Positions 1 through 6,525 of a stretch of DNA of 8,174 nt are shown here, in pieces. Within the stretch, counting starts at the first letter, position 1; each line of letters opens with the position of its first letter. Both the position numbers and the translations under genes were made by a program. A model generated the notes under the pieces. That model saw only the letters and a list, made by a program, of their open reading frames with translations. It was not told the origin of the DNA and did no database searches. The DNA lies in the NCBI GenBank assembly GCA_949284665.1, contig CASDWR010000119.1:1-8174 (forward strand). The letters run 5' to 3'. The DNA is from an uncultured Rikenellaceae bacterium. Its GTDB lineage: Bacteria; Bacteroidota; Bacteroidia; Bacteroidales; Rikenellaceae.

Positions 1-759
1 GAACAATTCCTGTTCGATTATTTCTCGATCAATGCCAGCGACCTATCTCTATCGGAGGGAGTGTCGAAAGCAATGTCGAGAGTTTTCAATCTCGATGCCG
101 TCAACAATCTGGTTAGCTCGATCGTGTCGGTTGTAGCCGATACGGTCATCGCCCTTTTCTCCATCACCTTCATCACTTTCTTTTTTCTGAAAGACAATTC
201 GCTCTTTACGAATATCATTTTAACGATCTTCCCTTCCCGTTACGAACAGAATATCCGGCATGCACTCAGTTCGGTTACGACCCTTCTGTCTCGTTATTTC
301 GTGGGGATACTGGCCGAATCATTCATCATGATGATGATTGTAGCGATCCTGTTGATGATATTCGGTTTCGGTATCTCGAATGCTTTCTTTATCGGCATCG
401 TAGTGGGAGTGCTCAATGTGATTCCTTATGTGGGCCCCTGGATCGGATTCGGTATAAGTGCTGTCATGGGGGCCGCATTCGTTGTAGACGGCTTGAGTGT
501 CGGGACTATCGTGGCTTTGATTGCGGCCACGATTCTGACGGCTCAAATGATCGATAACTTTGTATTGCAACCCGTTCTCTATTCCCGACAGGTAAAGGCC
601 CATCCGTTGGAAATATTCATTGTGATTCTGGTTGCCGGATCGATCGGGGGAGTTGTCGGCATGTTGTTGGCCATTCCGGCATATACGGTGCTTCGGGTCT
701 TCGCCAAAGAGTTTTTCAACAACTTCAAAATTGTCCGGAAACTGACGGAAAATATCTGA
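1..759 (+). CDS. AI-2E family transporter, C-terminal part (5' end outside window)
   Basis: The reading frame is open from base 1 to the TGA at 757-759, giving 252 residues, so the true start lies upstream of the window; a GTG at 61 is in frame but the preceding 20 codons read as protein of the same family. The fragment is very hydrophobic, with about five to six membrane segments. It carries the family's conserved segment N-V-I-P-Y-V-G-P (IPYVGP near fragment residues 141-146), followed by a glycine-rich helix, a QMIDNFVLQPVLYSR segment and a closing helix ending in short basic residues. These are hallmarks of the AI-2E/PerM-like family (PF01594), inner-membrane proteins of about 350 residues. 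Members have been linked to autoinducer-2 export or to Na+/H+ exchange, so the substrate here is unknown. It converges on the small minus-strand gene at 918-1184. No clear terminator follows it. Confidence 0.9.
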   Translation, partial: EQFLFDYFSINASDLSLSEGVSKAMSRVFNLDAVNNLVSSIVSVVADTVIALFSITFITFFFLKDNSLFTNIILTIFPSRYEQNIRHALSSVTTLLSRYFVGILAESFIMMMIVAILLMIFGFGISNAFFIGIVVGVLNVIPYVGPWIGFGISAVMGAAFVVDGLSVGTIVALIAATILTAQMIDNFVLQPVLYSRQVKAHPLEIFIVILVAGSIGGVVGMLLAIPAYTVLRVFAKEFFNNFKIVRKLTENI

Positions 760-917
760 AAAAATAGGAAGATACTCCGTGAGGTAGTGGACAGGTTTCG
801 GTTCCCGGCCTCCGTATCCTTGAGAGAGTGTTGCGGTGAACGGATCTTTTCCTCCTTATTCGGGCCGAATGGTTGGGGACAGACGATAGGGGGGGGTGTA
901 AAAAGACCGGGGCGGTG
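760..917. other. Convergent intergenic gap, no gene seen
   Basis: These 158 bases separate two convergent genes. They hold a run of eight G at 889-896, a 13-base palindrome ATTCGGGCCGAAT at 858-870 whose arms meet around one central base, and the short hairpin listed separately at 900-916. No open frame here looks like a real protein. Confidence 0.6.
900..916 (-). terminator. Possible weak intrinsic terminator of the small Cys-rich gene
   Basis: Read on the minus strand directly after the TGA at 920-918, the sequence ACCG-CCC-CGGT forms a four-base-pair GC-rich hairpin, followed by C and then five T (904-900). The position right after a stop codon and the T run fit an intrinsic terminator. 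The stem is short, so the call is tentative. Confidence 0.35.
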
Positions 918-1184
918 TCAGTCGGAAGTGTTTTTTGCCCCGCCGGTACAGGAAGAACAATCGCCACCCGCACATGTCGTTTCACAACTCCGTTCAGAAG
1001 TTTCGCCGTCGAGTTCGCGTGTCTCCTGGATGACGCATTTAATGCCCCTTTCGCGCATGTGACGGTTTTCGCTGATTTCCGATTCAATGTGATGCCCTTT
1101 GATAATGAGCGTTAAAGACATGGCCAGCATGAACAGTGCAATGATGCCGGCTGAAAAAAGAATGATGATCCACAGATTCGACAT
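918..1184 (-). CDS. Small single-pass membrane protein with Cys-rich cytosolic or periplasmic tail, function unknown
   Basis: This 88-residue protein starts at ATG 1184-1182. Residues 4-28 form one strongly hydrophobic helix with only three residues before it, so it is a membrane anchor rather than a cleaved signal. A polar segment follows (residues 29-49, with the basic stretch RHMRERG). The tail has five cysteines at 50, 67, 71, 76 and 79; the last four are spaced C-x3-C-x4-C-x2-C within a Gly/Ser-rich context (GGDCSSC), which suggests metal or Fe-S binding or disulfide formation. An exact -7 promoter element sits 44 bases upstream, divergent from trkA, and a possible terminator follows the stop, both of which support a real gene. 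I do not recognise a named family. It resembles in general form the small TM-plus-Cys-tail proteins found beside metal transporters, but no such neighbour is visible. Topology is not decided by the sequence. Confidence 0.72.
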   Translation of the reverse strand: MSNLWIIILFSAGIIALFMLAMSLTLIIKGHHIESEISENRHMRERGIKCVIQETRELDGETSERSCETTCAGGDCSSCTGGAKNTSD

Positions 1185-1227
1185 GTCTCGGATTCGTTAA
1201 TTCTTTCAGGAAAGTATCAATATCCGA

Positions 1228-1236
1228 GCAAAGTTA
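1228..1236 (-). promoter_or_regulatory. Bacteroidota -7 element for the small Cys-rich gene
   Basis: Minus-strand TAACTTTGC matches the Bacteroidota consensus TAnnTTTGY exactly. It lies 44 bases upstream of the ATG at 1184, giving a leader of roughly 35-40 bases. No TTTG is seen at the expected -33 distance, so the upstream element is missing or degenerate. Confidence 0.55.
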
Positions 1237-1237
1237 T

Positions 1238-1246
1238 TAAATTTGC
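1238..1246 (+). promoter_or_regulatory. Bacteroidota -7 element for trkA and the downstream operon
   Basis: Plus-strand TAAATTTGC matches TAnnTTTGY exactly and ends 30 bases before the trkA ATG. No convincing -33 TTTG is present near 1214-1217. It is separated by a single base from the opposing -7 element at 1228-1236, so polymerase binding at the two promoters should interfere. Confidence 0.55.
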
Positions 1247-1276
1247 AAGGATAAAGTATAAAAGAGGCCGAATATT

Positions 1277-2617
1277 ATGAAAATAGTGATTGCGGGAGCT
1301 GGTGAGGTGGGGAGTCATCTGGCAAAGATGCTCAGTTGCGGCATGCACGATATCGCAGTGATCGACAGTGACCAGCGATTGCTCGATGACATAGGTGGAA
1401 TGGCCGACATTGTTACCATTGAGGGCGATTGCACGACTTTCGCTACTTTGAAAAAGGCATCGGTCAGAAAAGCCGATCTTTTCATCGCCGTGAATCACGA
1501 GGAAAACGTCAATGTCATTGCCGCCATGTTGGCCAAACAACTCGGTGCCCGCAAGTCGATTGCACGAATCGACAACAACGAATATCTCGAACCCAACAAC
1601 AAGGAGATGTTCATCAACATGGGAATCGACTATCTGTTCTATCCGGAAAAGGTGGCTGCCAGCGAAGTAATCAACTTGTTGGGACATTCGTTTACAACCG
1701 AATATGTCGATTTCTCGGGAGGGAAACTTGCGCTGGTTGTTTTCAGACTCGACGGTTCGTCGATGTTTGTCGACAAGAGCGTCCGCGAGGTCACGGAGCA
1801 GATATGCAATACCCCGTTTCGTACTGTAGCGATCACGCGCGATAACGAGACCATCATTCCGCGCAGCGATGACAGATATACGGAGGAGGATACCATCTAT
1901 GTCATTACCAACCGTGAATCGGTAAAACAGATTGCCGAGTACTCTGGCAAGACGAATATCGATATCAATAACCTGATGATTCTGGGCGGAAGCCGAATCG
2001 GCGTGCGAATTGCAGCCGAACTTCAGAGTGAACTGAATGTGAAGTTGGTGGATTACAACGCGGAAAAGGCCTATCGGTTGGCAGAACTGCTTGACAAAAC
2101 GCTCATTATCAATGAGGATGGACGTGATATCGACGCTATGATGGAGGAGGGGTTGACCAATATGGATGCTTTCGTGGCCGTGACGGGTCGTTCCGAGACC
2201 AATATCCTGACGGCGATGTTGGCTAAACGGATGGGGGTGAAGAAAGTGATAGCCGAAGTCGAAAACCTCAACTATATCAATTTGGCAGAAAGTATCGGAA
2301 TCGATACGATTATCAACAAAAAACTTATTACGGCGAGCAATATCTTCCGGTTTACGATGAATACCGATGTGCAGGCAATCAAATGTTTGACAGGTAGCGA
2401 AGCGGAGGTGATCGAGTTTATCGTCAAACCCAATTCACCGGCAACGCGGGTGTTGGTCAAGGATCTCGCCTTCCCGGGTGATGCGATCATCGGTGGTGTA
2501 GTCAGGGGCGAGAAAGTCTTTATTGTCGACGGATCGACACAAATCAATGCCTATGACCGAGTCGTGGTGTTTGCTTTGCCTTCCGCTATTTCTAAAATAG
2601 GCAAATATTTCAATTAG
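1277..2617 (+). CDS. trkA: Trk-type K+ transport NAD-binding protein TrkA
   Basis: The 446-residue product has the duplicated RCK (KTN plus TrkA-C) architecture of full-length TrkA, the cytosolic gating subunit that binds NAD(H)/ATP and regulates the TrkH/TrkG K+ channel. The first Rossmann fold shows G7-A-G9-E-V-G12 with the ribose-binding acidic residue D30 (VIDSD). A TrkA-C domain follows at about residues 140-225. The second nucleotide fold begins at residue 232 with GGSRIG (237-242), in which Ser replaces the middle Gly, as is common in second halves. A second TrkA-C domain ends the protein. The ATG at 1277 has an AAGAGG stretch at 1262-1267, nine bases upstream, one of the few SD-like sites in the window. 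The usual partner gene trkH is not adjacent; the next gene, 20 bases downstream, encodes a GH3 protein. Length matches the family (about 450-460). Confidence 0.93.
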   Translation: MKIVIAGAGEVGSHLAKMLSCGMHDIAVIDSDQRLLDDIGGMADIVTIEGDCTTFATLKKASVRKADLFIAVNHEENVNVIAAMLAKQLGARKSIARIDNNEYLEPNNKEMFINMGIDYLFYPEKVAASEVINLLGHSFTTEYVDFSGGKLALVVFRLDGSSMFVDKSVREVTEQICNTPFRTVAITRDNETIIPRSDDRYTEEDTIYVITNRESVKQIAEYSGKTNIDINNLMILGGSRIGVRIAAELQSELNVKLVDYNAEKAYRLAELLDKTLIINEDGRDIDAMMEEGLTNMDAFVAVTGRSETNILTAMLAKRMGVKKVIAEVENLNYINLAESIGIDTIINKKLITASNIFRFTMNTDVQAIKCLTGSEAEVIEFIVKPNSPATRVLVKDLAFPGDAIIGGVVRGEKVFIVDGSTQINAYDRVVVFALPSAISKIGKYFN

Positions 2618-2637
2618 TTAGATAGAATCAGAATCCT

Positions 2638-4155
2638 ATGGCACTGTTGCCCCGTCTCGTCAATCTTTTTTTTGCCTCCCGACGGAAGGAAATCGACCAT
2701 TTCATGCGTCATCCGGATGAAGTGCAGGCTCGTCAGTTGAAATTTCTTTTGGAGAAGGGGGCGGATACGTTATTCGGTCGGGAACACGGTTTGAACTCAA
2801 ACGCTAGTGCGAAGGAGTTCGTTTCACGGATCGGTTTGTATGATTACGACTCGTTCAGCGGTTACGTGGAACGGGTACGTCGTGGAGAACGGCAAGTGAT
2901 ATGGCCCGAACCGGTGAAATGGTTTGCCAAATCGTCGGGGACTACGGGGGCCAAGAGCAAGTATATCCCCGTAACGCAACGCGGTCTGAAGGAGTCACAC
3001 ATGCATGGTCCGTATGACATCATGGTGTTTTATTGCCATGCTTATCCGAATACCCATGTGATGGGTGGGAAGATGCTTACCTTGGGCGGATCGAAACGGA
3101 TTGAGCGTGAAGGCGACAAAATGTTTTCGGGCGACTTGTCGGCTATCCTTATCGACAATACTCCCAAGTGGGCGTCGTGGCTTCGGATTCCGGATCGTAA
3201 AACCGCTCTGATTCCCGATTTCGATGAGAAGGTACGGAAAATATGCGAGGTGTCGGCCAAACAGGATGTCCGATCTTTTACGGGAGTCCCGTCGTGGAAT
3301 CTGGTTATGTTGAACCGCGTGTTGGAGTATACCGGCAAGTCGAACATGCTGGAAGTGTGGCCCCGGATGGAGTTGTTCGTTCACGGGGGAATGGATTTCC
3401 GACCTTACTTCCGGCAGTATGAAAGACTTTTCCCTTCGGAGGGGATGCATTACATGGAGACTTACAACGCTTCCGAAGGTTTCTTCGCAATAGCCGATCG
3501 GCCGGGGAGCAACGAGATGCTGTTGATGCTCGATTATGGGATCTATTACGAGTTTTTACCCGTATCCGATCTGGGAGACAGCAGCAAGGTCGTCCCGCTG
3601 GAGGGAGTTAAACCTGGCGTGAACTATGCCATGATCATTACCACAAGCAACGGACTGTGGCGCTACATGATAGGTGATACGGTGGAGTTCGTGTCGACCG
3701 ATCCTTACCGTATCCGAATCACGGGACGCACGCGTCATTATATTAATGCTTTTGGGGAAGAGGTTGTAGTAGGCAATGCGGAGTCGGCCATGCTGGCAGC
3801 CTGTCTGGCGACTGGAGCCGAAGTCGCCGAATACACGGTGGCTCCGATTTACATGGATGGCCGGAGCAAAGGCGCACATGAGTGGGTTGTCGAGTTCCGC
3901 TGTCTGCCGAATGACCTTGGTCGTTTTACCGAAGAGTTGGATCGGGCGTTGCAAAACGTCAATTCCGACTATGAAGCCAAACGGTTCAAGGATACTACAC
4001 TTTGCGCCCCGCAAGTGACGGTTGTCGCCGAGGGAACGTTTGTCCGTTGGTTGCGTAAACGCGGTACGGTAGGAGGTCAGTACAAAGTACCCCGTTTGTA
4101 TAACGACCGCACTTATGCGGACCAGTTGATCGCATTCAATCGTAATAACTCATAA
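2638..4155 (+). CDS. GH3-family acyl-acid amido synthetase-like protein
   Basis: This 505-residue protein belongs to the GH3 auxin-responsive promoter family (PF03321), part of the acyl-adenylating superfamily. Three nucleotide-binding motifs are visible in the right order: the P-loop-like SSGTTGAKSKYIPVT (99-113), YNASEG (276-281; family Y-x-x-S-E) and YMIGD (343-347; family Y-R-x-G-D). The C-terminal QYKVPR (481-486) matches the segment that closes plant GH3 enzymes, so the active site looks complete. Plant members adenylate a carboxylic acid hormone and join it to an amino acid; bacterial substrates are mostly unknown, and nothing nearby points to one. No signal peptide or membrane segment is seen, so it should be cytosolic. 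It lies 20 bases after trkA and 13 bases before the kinase ATG, probably in one operon. The family assignment is firm; the reaction is inferred. Confidence 0.9.
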   Translation: MALLPRLVNLFFASRRKEIDHFMRHPDEVQARQLKFLLEKGADTLFGREHGLNSNASAKEFVSRIGLYDYDSFSGYVERVRRGERQVIWPEPVKWFAKSSGTTGAKSKYIPVTQRGLKESHMHGPYDIMVFYCHAYPNTHVMGGKMLTLGGSKRIEREGDKMFSGDLSAILIDNTPKWASWLRIPDRKTALIPDFDEKVRKICEVSAKQDVRSFTGVPSWNLVMLNRVLEYTGKSNMLEVWPRMELFVHGGMDFRPYFRQYERLFPSEGMHYMETYNASEGFFAIADRPGSNEMLLMLDYGIYYEFLPVSDLGDSSKVVPLEGVKPGVNYAMIITTSNGLWRYMIGDTVEFVSTDPYRIRITGRTRHYINAFGEEVVVGNAESAMLAACLATGAEVAEYTVAPIYMDGRSKGAHEWVVEFRCLPNDLGRFTEELDRALQNVNSDYEAKRFKDTTLCAPQVTVVAEGTFVRWLRKRGTVGGQYKVPRLYNDRTYADQLIAFNRNNS

Positions 4156-4168
4156 TTTGCATCTACTC

Positions 4169-4783
4169 ATGTATATAGCTATTGCAGGAAATATCGGCAG
4201 CGGGAAGACGTCTCTGACCGAAATTCTGGCCGAACGGTTCAAGGCTTCGGCCTATTACGAAGATATCAATAATCCTTATATCGGTGATTTCTATGAGGAC
4301 ATGAGTCGGTGGTCGTTCAATTTTCAGATCTATTTTCTGGGAAGTCGGATCAAGCAATCCATCGAAATCCTCCATAATGGCGGCGACCTGATTCAGGATC
4401 GGACAATCTATGAGGATGCGCATATCTTTGCCGACAATCTTCATCAGATGGGGTTGATGACGTCGCGCGATTTCGATACATATATGAAGATCTTCGATTT
4501 GGCGACCCATCTGATTCCTAAACCCGACATTTTGATCTATTTGCGTGCCAGTGTCGATACGCTCGTAGCTCAAATCCGCAAAAGGGGTCGCGAATACGAA
4601 ATGGGAATCGACAAGGATTACCTCGCCCGGTTGAACGACAAGTATAACAATTGGATCGATAATATTTACGACGGTGAAGTGTTGACTATCGACATGGACA
4701 AGGCCGATTTTATTCAGCATCCAGAGATCATCGATCGGATTGCCGGACGAATCGAAGCCATCAAGCAAAGCAAACAATCATAG
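4169..4783 (+). CDS. Deoxynucleoside kinase (deoxyadenosine/deoxyguanosine kinase type)
   Basis: The 204-residue product is a dNK-family kinase (PF01712) that phosphorylates deoxynucleosides to 5'-monophosphates for nucleotide salvage in the cytosol. It shows the P-loop GNIGSGKT (7-14), the family signature DRTIYED (77-83), where the D-R pair follows the catalytic region and E82 contacts the deoxyribose in known structures, and an arginine-rich lid, RKRGREYE (137-144). Length fits bacterial dAK/dGK enzymes of about 200-220 residues. An in-frame TTG lies upstream at 4157, but the ATG at 4169 places the P-loop at the usual distance from the N-terminus, so I chose it. The gene starts 13 bases after the GH3 stop and ends 13 bases before the methyltransferase ATG. 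Base preference (purine rather than pyrimidine) is inferred from the general motif pattern and is not certain. Confidence 0.9.
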   Translation: MYIAIAGNIGSGKTSLTEILAERFKASAYYEDINNPYIGDFYEDMSRWSFNFQIYFLGSRIKQSIEILHNGGDLIQDRTIYEDAHIFADNLHQMGLMTSRDFDTYMKIFDLATHLIPKPDILIYLRASVDTLVAQIRKRGREYEMGIDKDYLARLNDKYNNWIDNIYDGEVLTIDMDKADFIQHPEIIDRIAGRIEAIKQSKQS

Positions 4784-4796
4784 CCATTTGTTTTTA

Positions 4797-6158
4797 ATGA
4801 AACTGCCGGACGCATTTGTCGCATCGCTTCGTGTCGTGACGGGCAACGAGACGGAAAAATTACTCGCTTCGCTCGATGACCCGCAGCCGGTATCGATCCG
4901 TTGCAATCCAGACAAGTGGTCGGGAGTCCCCGATGGAGAACGTGTCCCGTGGTGCGATACGGGCCGTTATCTCAATGTGCGTCCATCCTTTACGCTCGAT
5001 CCGCTTTTTCATGCGGGGGTTTATTATGTACAGGAAGCATCGTCGATGTTTGTGGAGTATCTTTATCGCAGCCTCGTAGGGGAGCGGAGTGGTGTGCGGT
5101 TACTCGACATGTGTGCTGCCCCCGGCGGTAAGACAACACTTTATGCTTCGTTGGTTGGATCGACCGGGATCGTTGTCGCCAATGAAACGATTCGTTCGCG
5201 TGTGCAGGTGCTGGCCGACAATGTACGTCGATGGGGGACGGGTAATACAGTGGTTACCAACAACGATCCGACCCATTTTGCCGCATTGGAAGGTTGGTTC
5301 GATGTGGTGGCCGTAGATGCTCCCTGTTCCGGGGAGGGAATGTTTCGTAAAAGCGAGGATGCCCGAAGTGAGTGGAGCCAGGATCTGGTGAAATTGTGTG
5401 CCGCAAGACAAAGGCGGATTTTGCACGAGGCGTGGGGTGCCTTGAAACCCGGTGGAATTCTGATTTACAGTACTTGTACTTTCAATCGTATCGAGAACGA
5501 GGAAAATGTGGCCTGGTTGGCAGGTCGTTCCGACTGTCAGGGTGCCGGTCTGTCGCTCCCTCCGGAATGGGGGATCGTCGAAACGCAAGCCGGGGGCATT
5601 TCCTGTTTCCGTTTTTTACCCCACAAGATTAAAGGCGAGGGCTTTTTTGTTTCGGTATTCCGTAAAGCCGACACGGGGGGCCGTGTCGTGCGACCCAAGT
5701 CCCGTAAACAACCGTTTACGGATCTGCCCCGACAAATGGCCGTCGAGGCTGCCGGATGGGTTGAGAATCCGGAAAGAATGTGTTTTGCTCGGGTGGGTGA
5801 TCAGGTTTACGGATATTACGAACAAGGATACGACTCCATGAAAACCGTCTCGGAAAATCTGACTGCCCTCTATTCCGGCGTATGTATGGGACGGTTCTAC
5901 GGCAATGACCTGAAACCCGATCCTGCTTTGGCTCTTTTCCATGGTGTTCAGACTCGGCGGTGCGGTTTTGTCGAACTGTCCCTTGAAGAGGTGTTGCGCT
6001 ATCTGCATCGTGAAAATCTTTCCGAAGAGTGTGTTGTTTCGTTGAATGAAGGGATGAATCTTGTGGCATTTGGCGGGCATCCATTGGGATGGATCAAACG
6101 GGTAGGGCATCGGGCGAATACCCTTTACCCTATGCGGTCGAAGATCGTCAATTTGTGA
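4797..6158 (+). CDS. RsmF-like RNA (cytosine-C5) methyltransferase, NOL1/NOP2/Sun family
   Basis: The 453-residue product is an S-adenosylmethionine-dependent RNA m5C methyltransferase. An N-terminal RsmF-type domain (about 1-90) precedes the Rossmann core with motif I LLDMCAAPGGKTT (102-114). Motif IV DAPCSGEGMF has C177, the cysteine needed for product release in this family, and motif VI YSTCTF has C227, the catalytic nucleophile. The C-terminal part (about 300-453) resembles the RsmB/RsmF C-terminal RNA-binding domain, ending in PLGWIKRVGHRANTLYP. In E. coli RsmF makes m5C1407 in 16S rRNA; that this protein does the same is inferred. An in-frame TTG at 4740 would extend it by 19 residues into the kinase gene; I prefer ATG 4797, whose product begins MKLPDAF, as expected for the family. 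Length agrees with RsmF-type enzymes (about 450-480). Confidence 0.9.
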   Translation: MKLPDAFVASLRVVTGNETEKLLASLDDPQPVSIRCNPDKWSGVPDGERVPWCDTGRYLNVRPSFTLDPLFHAGVYYVQEASSMFVEYLYRSLVGERSGVRLLDMCAAPGGKTTLYASLVGSTGIVVANETIRSRVQVLADNVRRWGTGNTVVTNNDPTHFAALEGWFDVVAVDAPCSGEGMFRKSEDARSEWSQDLVKLCAARQRRILHEAWGALKPGGILIYSTCTFNRIENEENVAWLAGRSDCQGAGLSLPPEWGIVETQAGGISCFRFLPHKIKGEGFFVSVFRKADTGGRVVRPKSRKQPFTDLPRQMAVEAAGWVENPERMCFARVGDQVYGYYEQGYDSMKTVSENLTALYSGVCMGRFYGNDLKPDPALALFHGVQTRRCGFVELSLEEVLRYLHRENLSEECVVSLNEGMNLVAFGGHPLGWIKRVGHRANTLYPMRSKIVNL

Positions 6159-6267
6159 AATGGACGACTGAAGCCGATGGGACTGTCAAGTAGTGTCCTG
6201 CAACCTTCCGTCTCATGCGTGTTTTTTTAATTATGGAATGTAAGAGAAAGGAGAGGGAAAGAAAAGA
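6159..6267. other. Intergenic stretch after the plus-strand operon
   Basis: This interval holds a T7 run at 6222-6228 without a convincing hairpin in front of it, then a purine-rich stretch (6241-6270). On the minus strand that stretch is the T/C-rich tail of the terminator at 6268-6297. No gene was recognised. Confidence 0.5.
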
Positions 6268-6297
6268 GAAGAGCGTTCGAACAACCGAACGCTCTTC
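6268..6297 (-). terminator. Intrinsic terminator of the peroxiredoxin-thioredoxin-ferredoxin operon
   Basis: GAAGAGCGTTCG (6268-6279) and CGAACGCTCTTC (6286-6297) form a perfect 12-bp stem around the six-base loop AACAAC. Read on the minus strand it is followed by a T-rich tract (TTCTCTTTTCTTT) and lies 30 bases past the ferredoxin stop, so it best serves that operon. On the plus strand no good T tract follows, but the stem may still slow transcription from the methyltransferase side. Confidence 0.8.
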
Positions 6298-6304
6298 ATA
6301 CTTC

Positions 6305-6330
6305 AGGCTTTTGTGGCCTCTTTCTTTTTA
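6305..6330 (+). terminator. Possible weak plus-strand terminator
   Basis: AGGC (6305-6308) can pair with GCCT (6316-6319), followed on the plus strand by CTTTCTTTTT reaching into the ferredoxin stop codon. The stem is only four base pairs, so this is a minor candidate for ending transcription of the trkA operon. Confidence 0.2.
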
Positions 6331-6513
6331 CGAGTGCATCTCCATAGCGCCTTTGGGACAAGAGGCGATGCATTCTCCGCATTCAATACACTTTTCTCCA
6401 TCCACTTCCGGATAGCCCTCGGTGTTTTGAGTAATTGCGGCAACCGGACACAATTTGATGAGAGGACAGATATGATTGTGCGGACACAAATTCTTGTTTA
6501 CGCGAACAGGCAT
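6328..6513 (-). CDS. Small ferredoxin-like 4Fe-4S protein with altered first cluster motif
   Basis: This 61-residue protein starts at ATG 6513, 12 bases after the thioredoxin stop. The second half has a perfect ferredoxin motif C42-x2-C45-x2-C48-x3-C52-P. The first half has C10-x5-C16-x5-C22-P: N13 sits where the middle cysteine of C-x2-C-x2-C would be, and two extra residues precede the C22-P. By standard 2[4Fe-4S] topology, C42/C45/C48 with C22 would hold one normal [4Fe-4S] cluster, while the other site has only C10, C16 and C52. It may hold a [3Fe-4S] cluster, a [4Fe-4S] cluster with a non-Cys ligand (H12, N13 or H14 are close), or none. The protein is cytosolic and presumably carries electrons. 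Its position last in a peroxide-defence operon suggests a redox role, but its partner is unknown. Confidence 0.88.
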   Translation of the reverse strand: MPVRVNKNLCPHNHICPLIKLCPVAAITQNTEGYPEVDGEKCIECGECIASCPKGAMEMHS

Positions 6514-6525
6514 GGCAAAATTCGA

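Noticed and set aside
858..870. Palindrome ATTCGGGCCGAAT considered as a terminator hairpin
   Set aside because: The arms are separated by a single base, so it cannot fold as a full hairpin, and no T run follows. As a protein site it is unsupported.
4163..4777. Long open frame on the minus strand exactly opposite the deoxynucleoside kinase
   Set aside because: It mirrors the kinase codon by codon, has no family motifs, and the plus-strand kinase has a full set of catalytic motifs.
4740..4796. TTG start extending the methyltransferase into the kinase gene
   Set aside because: The added residues are polar and unlike the family; ATG 4797 gives the expected N-terminus and normal spacing after the kinase stop.
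5616..6110. Minus-strand open frames opposite the methyltransferase C-terminal part
   Set aside because: The translations are low in recognisable motifs and rich in His, Pro and Ser, typical of antisense shadows; the plus-strand protein is convincing throughout.
6222..6228. T7 run after the methyltransferase considered as an intrinsic terminator
   Set aside because: No stable stem-loop could be found immediately upstream of the run.
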